The notes under the pieces are model-generated. The model did not search any database, was not told the DNA's origin, and saw only the letters and a program-made list of their open reading frames with translations. A program made the translations under genes and the position numbers. Of a DNA stretch of 64,000 bases, positions 9,687-18,509 are shown piece after piece (position 1 is the stretch's first letter; every line of letters starts with the position of its first letter). This DNA comes from Cobetia sp. cqz5-12 (GTDB lineage: Bacteria > Pseudomonadota > Gammaproteobacteria > Pseudomonadales > Halomonadaceae). The DNA lies in the NCBI RefSeq assembly GCF_016495405.1, contig NZ_CP044522.1, positions 496,001 to 560,000 of the forward strand. Reading direction: 5' to 3'.

Positions 9687-10683
9687 CGGTGATCTCTCCC
9701 TCAAGTGTCGCCTCGCCATCGAGCGCCGTGTCCGTGTGGTCGTTGATCAGATGCTCGTCAAGCAGATGCCCGTCAAGCAGATGGTCGGCGAGCAGGTCGG
9801 CGAAACGATTGGCCGAGGGCAGGGCGCCGAAGCTCCATACCGGTGGCAGGAACAGTGGTGCCGAGGCAGCGCTGTTCTCGCGCACGCCGGGCATGGCCTG
9901 CCACAGACCATTGCGCGCCAGGGCCTCGCGCCCGCCGGGTGGCAGCGGCTCCACTACCACCATGCGGCCCTTCAGCGTCACCAGCTTCTCGAGACTGACG
10001 GTGGCGAAGCCCCAGGCATTGGTATCGCCTTGCCAGGCATTGTCGATGCCCATGCGTTCGATCACGGCCTGGAACAGGCTGTTGTCACCGAAGATGCGCA
10101 CATGGCGGTCATCCATGAATTGCACCATCAACAGCGGCAGCGGCGTCTCACCATCGCGTGCCGCCTGCTGGCGCAGCGCGGCGTTGTAACCGGCCAGGCG
10201 AGTGGTGCTCAGGCGAATCAGCTGTTCGGCCTGTGGCTCGCGCTGCGTCAGCTTGCCCAGCTGGCGGGTCGCGGCGACCAGTGTCTGCCAGGTATCGGCG
10301 TCCGGGGTATAGATGGCGATGCTGGTGACCGGCGCGATGGCCGATAGGCGCGGCGCGAGGCTTGCCAGCATCGGACTGATCAGGATGTCATCCGGGGCGA
10401 GGGCGGCCAGCTGCTCCAGGTTCGGCTGGGTGCGTAGGCCAAGATCCCGCGTGCCCTGCGGCAGCGCCGGTTGATCCACCCAACTTGCGTAGGTTTCCAC
10501 CTGCCCCACGCCCATGGCGCGGACTCCGATGCCGGTCAGGGTCTCGGCCAGCGTCCAGTCCAGCGCCACGACGGGGCGATCGACGAAGCCCACTGGTGCC
10601 TCGTGGGCGTCACCCGTCATGGCAGCGCTGGCGGGACCCACCGCCAGCAGACTCAGTCCGATCAGTGCCAACAACCACTTCAT
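9673..10683 (-). CDS. fhuD: Periplasmic siderophore-binding protein (FhuD type)
   Basis: Binds ferric hydroxamate siderophore in the periplasm and delivers it to FhuB; 336 aa. An N-terminal signal peptide (LLALIGLSLLAVGPASA) is cleavable near residue 20 and no lipobox is seen. The class III binding-protein fold is indicated by VVALDWTLAETLTGIGVRAMG and QPNLEQLAALAPDDILISP. Odd feature: the last ~45 residues contain four tandem five-residue units of pattern LLxxH (LLADH, LLDGH, LLDEH, LINDH) and then an acidic, Thr-rich tail ending in HH, beyond the normal fold. The start overlaps the fhuC stop as ATGA. Confidence 0.9.
   Translation of the reverse strand: MKWLLALIGLSLLAVGPASAAMTGDAHEAPVGFVDRPVVALDWTLAETLTGIGVRAMGVGQVETYASWVDQPALPQGTRDLGLRTQPNLEQLAALAPDDILISPMLASLAPRLSAIAPVTSIAIYTPDADTWQTLVAATRQLGKLTQREPQAEQLIRLSTTRLAGYNAALRQQAARDGETPLPLLMVQFMDDRHVRIFGDNSLFQAVIERMGIDNAWQGDTNAWGFATVSLEKLVTLKGRMVVVEPLPPGGREALARNGLWQAMPGVRENSAASAPLFLPPVWSFGALPSANRFADLLADHLLDGHLLDEHLINDHTDTALDGEATLEGEITDGHH
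9736..9795. repeat. Four 15-bp tandem repeats inside fhuD
   Basis: Units at 9736-9750, 9751-9765, 9766-9780 and 9781-9795. The second and third differ at one base (ATGCTCGTCAAGCAG, ATGCCCGTCAAGCAG). On the minus strand they encode the LLxxH pentapeptides of the FhuD tail. Confidence 0.9.
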
Positions 10684-11447
10684 AGCGGCACCGCGATCTG
10701 CTGCCGGCTCTGCGGCGGGGTGATCACCTGCATCTCGACGCCATAGATGTCCTTGAGCGTGACGGGGTTCATCATTTCATCGGGTGCGCCTTCGGCCAGT
10801 ACCTTGCCGCTGTGCAGCGCAACCAGACGATCGCAATAGCGCGCCGCCAGATTGATGTCGTGCAGCACGATGATGATGCCCAGTCCCAGGGTATGACTCA
10901 GATGCGAGACCAGCTCCATCACCTCGATCTGATGGGCGATGTCCAGCGCGGCCAGCGGCTCGTCCAGCAGCAGATAGCGACTGCCCTGGGCCAGCAGCAT
11001 GGCCAGCCACACGCGCTGACGTTCGCCACCGGAGAGGGTATCGACCTGCTGATTGGCGAAGGCTTCGGTGTGGGTCAGCGCGATGGCGCGCTCGATGGCT
11101 TCTTCATCCTTGGGTCCGGGACGCCCGAGCAGGCCGTGCCACGGATAACGGCCGAAGGCGACCAGCTCTCGGCCGGTCAGCGCTTCGGCCGGCGGCAGGT
11201 GCTGCGGTAGATAGGCCACTGCCCGCGCGAATTCCCGACTGCCGAACTGCGAGAGCGGGCGATCATCCAGCGCCAGCTTGCCACTGGTCGGCGTATTCTG
11301 ACGCGCCAGCAGCTTGAGCAATGTCGACTTGCCGGAGCCATTGTGGCCAATCAGGCCATGCACCTGGCCGGGGGCGAAATCGAGAGACTGCGTCTTGAGC
11401 AGGCAGCGCTCGCCAAGGTCAAAGCGCAGGTGGTCGAGAGTGAACAT
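10680..11447 (-). CDS. fhuC: Siderophore ABC transporter ATPase (FhuC type)
   Basis: Cytoplasmic ATPase energising ferric siderophore import, 255 aa. It has Walker A GHNGSGKST near residue 35, signature LSGGERQRVWLAMLLAQ, Walker B YLLLDEPLAALD and the switch histidine in IIIVLHDINLA. It is close in length and motifs to FhuC/FecE. The ribosome site before the ATG is weak. It stands 99 bp downstream of the sigma-factor gene on the same strand, so the gap 11448-11546 may hold its own promoter, possibly one read by that sigma factor (inference). Confidence 0.95.
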   Translation of the reverse strand: MFTLDHLRFDLGERCLLKTQSLDFAPGQVHGLIGHNGSGKSTLLKLLARQNTPTSGKLALDDRPLSQFGSREFARAVAYLPQHLPPAEALTGRELVAFGRYPWHGLLGRPGPKDEEAIERAIALTHTEAFANQQVDTLSGGERQRVWLAMLLAQGSRYLLLDEPLAALDIAHQIEVMELVSHLSHTLGLGIIIVLHDINLAARYCDRLVALHSGKVLAEGAPDEMMNPVTLKDIYGVEMQVITPPQSRQQIAVPL

Positions 11448-11546
11448 GAAAGCATCGTCATCCGTGGTCAGGGCGTCAGGCTAAGGGCGATTCATTCTGG
11501 GCGACATGACGCGGAGACGTTCGCCCATCCGTGCTCCGCGGGGCCA

Positions 11547-12314
11547 TCAGTGCTGATCGCCTCTTGCTATCGGGACGTCATCACGTCGGCTTCGTCGTCG
11601 CGCCTTGCCGGGCGTGGCTGACGTGCGCTGCGCGGCTGACGGCGAATTCGCGGTGTCCTGTCGGCAGGCGGCGCAGTCGCGGCTGACTTCATTGCGATAA
11701 CAGCCTGCCGCAGCCAGTCGGGTCGCGCAGTGCTGCTGCGCCTGGGAGACGTAGCGGCCCGCCATGCGCTCGGATACACCGAGTCGTTCACCGATCTCGC
11801 GCTTGGTCAGGCCCTCGAGGCGATACCAGGTCAGGGCGAGGCGAAAGTGGCCTGCCAGCTCGGAGAGTGCCGCATCGATAACCTGCAACTTCTGGCGGCG
11901 CGCCAGACTTCTCTCCGGGTCCAGATGGGCGGCCGCCACGCGCTCATCACCCTCGGACACCGATTCGAATTCCGGTGCGCGGGACTGGTGGCGATGATGA
12001 TCGATGATCAGGTTGCGTGCGATGCGAAACAGCCAGGCGCGCGGGTTGGCGGGCCAGTCCCCGGTCAGACGCAGACGCAGATAGACCTCATGGCTGATGT
12101 CTTCCGCCAGCTCATGCGAGCCTAGCTGACGCACCAGAAAGCCGGTCAGTTCATGACGATGCTCGGCAAACAGCTGGTCCAGAGATTGGCGGTATTGCTG
12201 TGCAGCACAAGCCTGCAGCTCAGCGGGCGTTTCATCTTCTGGCCCGCGTGTGTCAGGCGTTCGATCATCCGTGTCGCGATGAGTCCGAACTGGGGGCTTG
12301 GCGTGAGAGGACAT
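11547..12314 (-). CDS. FecI-like ECF sigma factor with cysteine-rich C-terminal tail
   Basis: RNA polymerase sigma-70 factor of the extracytoplasmic-function class, 255 aa. Region 2 is seen at about residues 45-112 (ELAEDISHEVYLRLRL, PRAWLFRIARNLIIDHHRHQ) and region 4 at about 143-200 (ALSELAGHFRLALTWYRLEG, LTKREIGERLGVSERMAGRY). Unusual: about 55 residues follow region 4, with Cys196, Cys205, Cys214 and Cys217 (last two as CAAC), then a basic Arg/Ser-rich end. No FecR-type anti-sigma gene is beside it, and the receptor of this locus lacks a signalling extension. A Fur-like site lies upstream, so iron starvation probably induces it; the tail could sense metal or redox state directly (inference). 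Confidence 0.88.
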   Translation of the reverse strand: MSSHAKPPVRTHRDTDDRTPDTRGPEDETPAELQACAAQQYRQSLDQLFAEHRHELTGFLVRQLGSHELAEDISHEVYLRLRLTGDWPANPRAWLFRIARNLIIDHHRHQSRAPEFESVSEGDERVAAAHLDPERSLARRQKLQVIDAALSELAGHFRLALTWYRLEGLTKREIGERLGVSERMAGRYVSQAQQHCATRLAAAGCYRNEVSRDCAACRQDTANSPSAAQRTSATPGKARRRSRRDDVPIARGDQH

Positions 12315-12364
12315 CCACGGCTCGCAATGAGATCTTTCGTGATGGGAGGGTAATGGTATTGTTG

Positions 12365-12384
12365 TTAGGAATCATTATCAATGG
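12365..12384 (-). promoter_or_regulatory. Fur-like operator upstream of the ECF sigma gene
   Basis: Read on the minus strand, TTGATAATGATTCCTAA matches the first half of the Fur consensus (GATAATGAT) and poorly matches the second half. It lies about 50 bp before the sigma-factor ATG in an AT-rich patch, a position suited to iron repression. Confidence 0.6.
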
Positions 12385-12404
12385 TTGGGTGTCAGGCACG
12401 CCAA

Positions 12405-12435
12405 GGACCGCCCCCGTGCATGACGAGGGCGGTCC
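12405..12435 (-). terminator. Hairpin downstream of the NIS synthetase
   Basis: A 9-bp GC-rich stem (GGACCGCCC at 12405-12413 pairing with 12427-12435) between the siderophore biosynthesis operon and the sigma gene. It is the third of three successive hairpins met after the synthetase stop (others at 12453-12474 and 12478-12501). No T-run follows. Confidence 0.5.
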
Positions 12436-12452
12436 CGGTGTTGCTTGGTCGT

Positions 12453-12501
12453 CGTTAGCTTGTCGTAGCTAACGGGTCATGGCGATCTGGTGATCGCCAT
12501 G
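12453..12501 (-). terminator. Two further hairpins directly after the NIS synthetase
   Basis: The first is an 8-bp stem CGTTAGCT/AGCTAACG (12453-12460 with 12467-12474). The second is a perfect 10-bp stem CATGGCGATC/GATCGCCATG with loop TGGT (12478-12487 with 12492-12501), 11 bp beyond the stop codon. They may end the biosynthetic transcript or protect its 3' end. Confidence 0.5.
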
Positions 12502-12512
12502 AGTGTCACCGC

Positions 12513-15218
12513 CTAGCGGCGGGCGAAGGCCGCGATGGGGTTGTCCAGCTCGCCCTTGAGCTGCAGGGCACCGGAGGGATCGGTGAGATCGACCATCTGC
12601 TGATTGTTGCGCAGCTGCAGGCGGTTGAGGCATGACAGCGTGAAGCGCGGTGCGAACAGGTCATGACGCGCGAACTTGTCAGCCATCTCCGGATGGGCAT
12701 CCTGGTAGTCATGGATGCAAGCCGCGACGCGAGACCAGAAGGCCTCCTCCGTCATCACCTGCTCGCGCACCAGCAGCGGCACCGCGAAGCGGAAGATGCA
12801 GTCGAAGACATCGGTGAGCAGCGACAGGATGCGGATCGGTTCCGGCACCTCGACCACCAGACGCTCGACCCCTTCCGGCAGCTCGAGTGCACGGGTCTCC
12901 TCGGTGGCGAACAGCGCCGCTTCCTCGGCGATGTCCTTCATCAGCGCACCACACGGCACGCCATCGCGCAGACGCATGATCAGGTTCTCGCCATGCGGCA
13001 TGAACACCAGGTCGTGCTTGAAATAGCAGTGCAGCAGCGGCGTCATGTAGGCCGTCAGCCATTTGTCGATCCACGCTTCGGCGCCGATGCCGGAGCGCTC
13101 GATCAGCGCCGGCAGCAAGGCCTTCTCGTCATTGTCGACGTGCAGCAGCGCCGCCATGGTCATCAGGCGCTCGCCCTCGTCCTTGACGTCTTCCGGGCTC
13201 TCGCGCCACAGGCTGGCCAGCATCTTGCGATAGCCCACGGCTGCCGGGTCCGCGTCTTCCAGTACATCATCGCGATAGCCGATGGCCGCGACTTCACGCA
13301 GCAGGCGGAAGCCCCACTTCTCGAAGGACGGGTCCGAATCGATCAGGCCCTGCAGCCACTGATTGATGACCGGAGTGGCGCGCATGTAATAGGGCGACAG
13401 ACCGCGCATGAAGCCCATGTTGAGGATCGACAGCGCGACCTTCACGTAGCGATGGCCCGGCTGGTTGCGATTGTAGAGCGTGCGGATCGACTGCTGGGCC
13501 TGATAGCGGTCTTCACCCAGTCCCAGGCAGACGATGCGCTGACTGGCGATCTCGGCGGCGAAGGTGATGGCCAGCTTGTGATTCCACTGCCATGGGTGCA
13601 CCGGCATCATCAGATAATCGGCGGCATCGAGGCCCTTAGCCGTCAGCTGATCCTCCAGGCGGGCCAGTTCAGCCTGACCCAGTTCCTCTTCCAGCAGACG
13701 GCGCGGATCGAGACCATCCACGGCGGAGTAGTGCGCGTTGTCGCGATGCACGGCGATCCACACCAGCGCGAAGGGCTGGGCGGCCTCCGGCGCGTAGGCG
13801 CGATAGTCCATGGCATCGAAGCCCATGCGGCCATTGTTGGCGACGAAGCACGGATGGCCCTCGCTCATCGCCGATTCCAGGGTCTGGAAGGAGGCACCGG
13901 CCAGCACGCGGGCAGATTGGTTCTCACGAACGGCGCGCTGCATCTTCCAGGCGCTGGAGGCAAGTGTGGCGCTGACTTCCTCGAGATAGACCGGCAGCAG
14001 GCGCGGCGGAATCTCCAGCACATCGTTGAGTTCCAGAATCAGCTCACGCGCGTCCAGCGGCAGGGAGTTGCCATCGGCATCCAGACGTTGGATGGAGGCG
14101 GCATCGATCAGCCAGTGATCGAGCTGGAAACGTCGCGCCACGAAGCGATATTGCGCCGCGCGACGGCTGACGGGCGTCGTGTCACCTGCCGGGGCGCTCA
14201 GTGGCAGGCAGTAATGGTGCCAGCCATCCGTGATGCGGGCATTGGCCTCATCGGCACACTGCGGGTGGATCAGGCGTTCATGACTGAATTCGGCCAGTGC
14301 CTTGCGTACCAGCAGGCGATTGGCCTGCTGCCAGTCCGGTCCGGTGAGATGCTGGCCAGCTGCCGCCGGATTGGCGGTGATGGCGGTGTCCAGACGCGGG
14401 CTGCGGGTGGCCAGGGCAGCACGGAAATCCTGCGGGGTGCAGAAGCACAGACGCGCCGGTTTGCCATCGAGATCCAGCGGACCATGATCGATGAAGCCGA
14501 CGGCGGCATTGAGCGGATGGATGCGCTCGTTGCGGCTGTCCGGTTCGACCACCACGCGGCTGACGGGACGTACGGCATCTTTCCCTTCAGCGGCATGCTC
14601 GTCACGGAACTGGCCGGCAAAGATCATCGCCATGATCGATTCGATCACCGCCCGCGAGAAGCCGCTGATGGGGGCCTGGTCATCGCTGCGCGGCGCGACC
14701 AGGAAATGCATGCCGAAGTCTCCGGGCTGCACGGCGTAGTGCTTGCCGAGCGGATCGTGTGCCGGATCGTAGAGCTCCACCAGAAACGCCGGCTGGTCGT
14801 TGTAGAGACCGACCCAGCCCTGGGCGTGCTTGCTCTCTTCCAGGCCCTGGTAGAAGTCGTACTTGGTGGTGATGAGGTCATCACTCATGCCCCAGAAGCT
14901 GGCGCGCTCGCCGCTGGTCCACTCATCCACCATCGCCATGTCGGCGGCGAGATCCAGCGGGCGCAGCGCGAATTCGGCGCGCTCGCTCGTGCTGTCATCC
15001 TGCGGCTTGCGCAGGCGCGCCTGGGCTTGCTCCAGCTCCACCGCGCGGCGGGTGAAGCGCGTTCCCGGTGCCGGGCTGAGCAGATTGAGCGGTGCCGGCG
15101 CGGCGAGCGATGTCGTTCCGAACACCTGCTGTGACGGTGTCGCTGCACTGTGAGAACTTGCCGCGCTGCTGGACTGTTCGGCGCTTGCGGCGCTGGTGAT
15201 GTCGACTGGCATGTTCAT
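12513..15218 (-). CDS. Bifunctional N-acyltransferase / NIS siderophore synthetase (BibC-like)
   Basis: A 901-aa fusion. Residues ~60-260 are an AlcB/RhbD-type GNAT acyltransferase (FALRPLDLAADMAMVDEW, RVVVEPDSRNERIH). Residues ~300-890 are an IucA/IucC NIS synthetase with EGHPCFVANNGRMGF, MMPVHPWQWNHKL, TLYNRNQPGHRYVK and MPHGENLIMRL followed by MKD, the family ATP- and substrate-binding blocks. Known relatives: separate DesC and DesD in desferrioxamine loci, and a fused BibC in the bisucaberin locus of Aliivibrio salmonicida. Predicted role: acylate an N-hydroxydiamine, then oligomerise and close it into a dihydroxamate or trihydroxamate macrocycle. Its start overlaps the N-hydroxylase stop (ATGA). 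The exact product cannot be read from sequence. Confidence 0.9.
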   Translation of the reverse strand: MNMPVDITSAASAEQSSSAASSHSAATPSQQVFGTTSLAAPAPLNLLSPAPGTRFTRRAVELEQAQARLRKPQDDSTSERAEFALRPLDLAADMAMVDEWTSGERASFWGMSDDLITTKYDFYQGLEESKHAQGWVGLYNDQPAFLVELYDPAHDPLGKHYAVQPGDFGMHFLVAPRSDDQAPISGFSRAVIESIMAMIFAGQFRDEHAAEGKDAVRPVSRVVVEPDSRNERIHPLNAAVGFIDHGPLDLDGKPARLCFCTPQDFRAALATRSPRLDTAITANPAAAGQHLTGPDWQQANRLLVRKALAEFSHERLIHPQCADEANARITDGWHHYCLPLSAPAGDTTPVSRRAAQYRFVARRFQLDHWLIDAASIQRLDADGNSLPLDARELILELNDVLEIPPRLLPVYLEEVSATLASSAWKMQRAVRENQSARVLAGASFQTLESAMSEGHPCFVANNGRMGFDAMDYRAYAPEAAQPFALVWIAVHRDNAHYSAVDGLDPRRLLEEELGQAELARLEDQLTAKGLDAADYLMMPVHPWQWNHKLAITFAAEIASQRIVCLGLGEDRYQAQQSIRTLYNRNQPGHRYVKVALSILNMGFMRGLSPYYMRATPVINQWLQGLIDSDPSFEKWGFRLLREVAAIGYRDDVLEDADPAAVGYRKMLASLWRESPEDVKDEGERLMTMAALLHVDNDEKALLPALIERSGIGAEAWIDKWLTAYMTPLLHCYFKHDLVFMPHGENLIMRLRDGVPCGALMKDIAEEAALFATEETRALELPEGVERLVVEVPEPIRILSLLTDVFDCIFRFAVPLLVREQVMTEEAFWSRVAACIHDYQDAHPEMADKFARHDLFAPRFTLSCLNRLQLRNNQQMVDLTDPSGALQLKGELDNPIAAFARR

Positions 15219-16816
15219 GCGGTGGTCTCCCGGTGTTGCGGTGCAGCGGTGTGAGTCGTGTCGGTCTGGGTGTCAGAGGCCGTGCCGGTAGAGGAGCTGT
15301 CGGCAGAGGATGGGCCGGTAGTAGAGCTTTCGGTAGAGGACGGGCCGGCGTGAATATCCGTATCGCCGTAGGACAGGTGTGCGGCGGGCAGCGGTGTGAA
15401 GCCATTGCCACAGCCCTTTTCAGAGCCGGGCGCACCGAAGCTCTGGAAGGCGATGCGGCGCTCGATGGTATAGACCTCACGGCCGGTGATGGCGCGCAGG
15501 ATGCAGCTGTTGCGATAGCAGGCCATGCCCAGGTCCGGCGCGGCCAGCGAGTGGGTGTGCAGCTCGGCATTCTGGACGAAGATCTCGCCGGCGAACGGCG
15601 ATTGATCGCCCTCATTGCCTTCGGCATCTGCCGTGCTCTGCGCGTCGACGGCATAGAAGCGTCCGACGGCGTAGCGGCCTTCGGCATCACGACGGATGCG
15701 TGACTCGATGCTCTTCAAGAAGGCCGGAGCCGCGTAGTGGTAACCGGTGGCCAGCACCACGGCGCTGGTCTCGTGACGCCAGGCCTGTTGCTGTTCACGC
15801 TGATAGAGCCCCAGCGTGAACTCGCCGTCGGCCTCTTGCCTGTTCAGCGAGGTCAGTTCGGTATTGGTCATCAGGGTGGTAGGCACCACGCCTTGCAGTT
15901 GCTTGGCGTAGAGGGTGTCGTAGATCTCGTCGATCAGCTCGAGATTGATGCCCTTGTAGAGGCCCTTCTGGGTCGCCAGCAGGGTGTTGCGCTGCTCACG
16001 CGGCAGGGCGTGGAAGTAATCGATGTAATCCGGCGAGGTCATCTCCAGCGTCAGCTTGCCGTACTCCAGCGGGAAGAAGCGCGGCGAGCGCGTGATCCAG
16101 TTGAGCTGGTAGCTGTGCTGGTCGATCTCGCGCAGCAGGTCGAGATAGATCTCGGCGGCGCTCTGGCCGGAGCCGATGATGGTGATGGCCGGCTGGGAGG
16201 TCAGCTCGTCCTTGCGCGCCAGATAGTGGGCGTTGTGACACACGCGGCTACCGGCCACCGGGACGACGTCACGCACGGCATCGGCGGCTTTGGGCAGGTA
16301 GGGCTGGGTGCCGGTGCCCAGCACCAGCTTGCGTGCGCGATAGGCGAAGGCTTCGCCGGTGCTGGGGCGGATACCGCGCACCACATAGATATCGCCGACA
16401 TGCTGGATGTCCTGGACTTCATGATCGAAGCGCAGGCTGGTCAGCTCACGCGCCGCCCACTGGCAGTACTGGTTGTACTCGCGGCGCAGCAGGAAGAAGT
16501 CTTCGCGGATGTAGAAGTTGTAGAGCTTGTCATGCAGCTTCAGATAGTTGAGGAAGCTGAAGTGGCTGGTCGGGTCGGCCAGCGAGACCATGTCCGCCAT
16601 GAAGGGCGTCTGCATGCTGGCATCCTCGAGCAGCATGCCCGGGTGCCAGTCGAACTCGGCCTTGCGCTCGAGGAAGACGCCATTCACGTCTTCCAGCGGC
16701 TCGCTCAGACAGGCAAGGCTCAGATTGAAGGGGCCGATGCCGATGGCGACGAAGTCGAGCACCTCATTGCGCGTTTCAGCTGTGTCGGTGACGTGAGGAG
16801 TCGAGGTGTCATGCAT
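15215..16816 (-). CDS. Diamine/lysine N6-hydroxylase of siderophore biosynthesis (DesB/IucD family)
   Basis: Flavin- and NADPH-dependent monooxygenase, 533 aa, that N-hydroxylates a primary amine, here probably cadaverine or putrescine made by the neighbouring decarboxylase. It shows the FAD motif FVAIGIGPFNLSLACLSEP, the NADPH motif ITIIGSGQSAAEIYLDLL and the C-terminal VLATGYHYA. The ATG at 16816 follows AAAGGAAAG and overlaps the decarboxylase stop by 8 bp. Oddity: a C-terminal tail of about 45 Ser/Thr-rich residues beyond the catalytic fold contains a repeated ten-residue unit starting GPSS, encoded by 30-bp DNA repeats. Confidence 0.93.
   Translation of the reverse strand: MHDTSTPHVTDTAETRNEVLDFVAIGIGPFNLSLACLSEPLEDVNGVFLERKAEFDWHPGMLLEDASMQTPFMADMVSLADPTSHFSFLNYLKLHDKLYNFYIREDFFLLRREYNQYCQWAARELTSLRFDHEVQDIQHVGDIYVVRGIRPSTGEAFAYRARKLVLGTGTQPYLPKAADAVRDVVPVAGSRVCHNAHYLARKDELTSQPAITIIGSGQSAAEIYLDLLREIDQHSYQLNWITRSPRFFPLEYGKLTLEMTSPDYIDYFHALPREQRNTLLATQKGLYKGINLELIDEIYDTLYAKQLQGVVPTTLMTNTELTSLNRQEADGEFTLGLYQREQQQAWRHETSAVVLATGYHYAAPAFLKSIESRIRRDAEGRYAVGRFYAVDAQSTADAEGNEGDQSPFAGEIFVQNAELHTHSLAAPDLGMACYRNSCILRAITGREVYTIERRIAFQSFGAPGSEKGCGNGFTPLPAAHLSYGDTDIHAGPSSTESSTTGPSSADSSSTGTASDTQTDTTHTAAPQHRETTA
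15282..15341. repeat. Two 30-bp tandem repeats in the N-hydroxylase tail
   Basis: Units 15282-15311 and 15312-15341 align over most bases and are followed by a 9-bp start of a third (15342-15350). They encode the GPSS-initiated Ser/Thr decapeptides of the tail. Confidence 0.85.
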
Positions 16817-18509
16817 GACGGCTTTCCTTTGCTTCTGTGGTGTGGCTGCGACGTTTGGCGGCCGGGGTATCGACCAGGGCATCGGCCAGTGCTGCGGCGT
16901 GGCTTGCCTGGGCCGTGGTGCTGACGGCGAGATGATGCGCCTTGATCAGCGCCTGGCCGTGCTGGCGGATCAGTTCGACCACCGCGGCGATGTCATCGCG
17001 GGTGGTTTCCGGGTTGAGCAGGGTGAACTTCAGGTACTGACGGCCCGACACCTTGGTGGCGGCGACGATGGCCTCACCGCTGCGTGACAGGCGCTTGCGG
17101 ATCTCGCGGTTCAAGGCATCCCACTGCTCGGCGCTGAGGGTCTCTTCATTGGCGTCATGGAAGCGGAACACCAGGGTGCTCAGTTCCGGGGCCTGGACGA
17201 CATCGATGTCCGGTGCCGCGGCGAGCAGCTGGTAGCCTTCGCGGGTGAGGTCGATCACGCAATCGAGCATGTCGCCGAGTGCATCGGCGCCCATCAGACG
17301 CAGTGTCATCCACAGCTTCAAGGCGTCGAAGCGACGGGTGGTCTGCAGGCTCTTGTTGACCTGGTCCGGCGTGCCTTCGCGGGCCTGAAGCTCCGGGTTG
17401 AGGTAGTCGGCGTGGTAGGTGACGTGGCGCAGCTGGGTGCGATCACGTACCACGCATGCACTGCAGCTGACCGGCTGGAAGAAGGTCTTGTGGTAATCGA
17501 TGGTGACGGAGTCTGCCATCTCGGTGCCCTTGAGCCAGTGACCGTGACGACGTGAAGTGATCAGACCGCCGCCGTAGGCGCCATCGACGTGGAACCAGAT
17601 GCCGCGGGCATGGCATTCACGGCCAATGGCCTCCAGCGGGTCGATGCTGCCGAAGTCGGTGGTGCCGGCGGTGCCGACGACGGCCATCGGAATCAGGCCT
17701 TCTGCACGGGCGTTGTCGAGAGCTTCCCGCAGGGCATCGGGGTCCATGCGGCGACGCTCATCCACGGCGACCGGGACGACGGCGTTATGACCGAGACCGA
17801 GCAGGGCACAGGCCTTCTGCAGACTGAAATGGCTGATGCCGGAGGCGAAGACACGCAGGCGCCCGGCTTCCGGCGGCAGGCCGTGGGTCTGGTTGCCGGG
17901 GTGGTTGGGCAGCTTCTCGCAGACTGCGTCACGGGCCAGCAGCAGCGCCATCAAGTTGGATTGGGTGCCGCCGCTGGTGAAGATGCCATCGGCGGTCGGC
18001 CCCAGGCCCAGGCGATCGGTGGTCCAGTTGATCAGGCGTTGCTCGATCAGGGTGCCGCCGGCGCTCTGGTCCCAGGTGTCGAGTGAGGAGTTGATCGCAC
18101 CCAGCAGACTCTCTGCCCATACGCCGGGCAGCACGACCGGGCAGTTGAGGTGTGCGATGTAGCGGGGGTGATGGAAATAGACGGCGTCCTTCAGGTAGAG
18201 CGACTTGAGCTCATCCAGACCGGCTTCGAGGTTCTCGAGGGGCGTCTCGAGGTCGAGATCGGCAAAGGCCGGACGCAGAGCTTCCGGGGTGATGCCACTG
18301 AACGGCTGCTGGACACTGTCGAGCTGTTCAGCCACCAGGGTGCTGATACGGTTCATGCCGGCCTGCCAGGCATCCATGTTGGCAGGCGAGAACAGGGCGG
18401 CGCTGGGCGAGCGGGACAGGGAGCCCGCACAGGCGTCGGTCTGGGTGTCAGACGCGGAGGATCCTGTGGCAGCGCCGTAGGTGGCGGCGGAATCTTGAAG
18501 GCTGTGCAT
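16809..18509 (-). CDS. PLP-dependent diamine-forming decarboxylase of siderophore locus (DesA-like)
   Basis: Group II PLP decarboxylase, 566 aa, the family that includes DesA (lysine decarboxylase of desferrioxamine loci) and 2,4-diaminobutyrate decarboxylases. The cofactor lysine lies in SVTIDYHKTFFQPVSCSAC, with WFHVDGAYGGGL containing the PLP-pyridine Asp. The substrate, lysine or ornithine, is inferred from the neighbours rather than seen. The first ~35 residues are low-complexity. It is the first gene of the biosynthetic operon (decarboxylase, N-hydroxylase, fused synthetase), each overlapping the next by a few bases. A short palindrome (18522-18535) lies 13 bp before the start codon. 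Confidence 0.9.
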   Translation of the reverse strand: MHSLQDSAATYGAATGSSASDTQTDACAGSLSRSPSAALFSPANMDAWQAGMNRISTLVAEQLDSVQQPFSGITPEALRPAFADLDLETPLENLEAGLDELKSLYLKDAVYFHHPRYIAHLNCPVVLPGVWAESLLGAINSSLDTWDQSAGGTLIEQRLINWTTDRLGLGPTADGIFTSGGTQSNLMALLLARDAVCEKLPNHPGNQTHGLPPEAGRLRVFASGISHFSLQKACALLGLGHNAVVPVAVDERRRMDPDALREALDNARAEGLIPMAVVGTAGTTDFGSIDPLEAIGRECHARGIWFHVDGAYGGGLITSRRHGHWLKGTEMADSVTIDYHKTFFQPVSCSACVVRDRTQLRHVTYHADYLNPELQAREGTPDQVNKSLQTTRRFDALKLWMTLRLMGADALGDMLDCVIDLTREGYQLLAAAPDIDVVQAPELSTLVFRFHDANEETLSAEQWDALNREIRKRLSRSGEAIVAATKVSGRQYLKFTLLNPETTRDDIAAVVELIRQHGQALIKAHHLAVSTTAQASHAAALADALVDTPAAKRRSHTTEAKESRHA

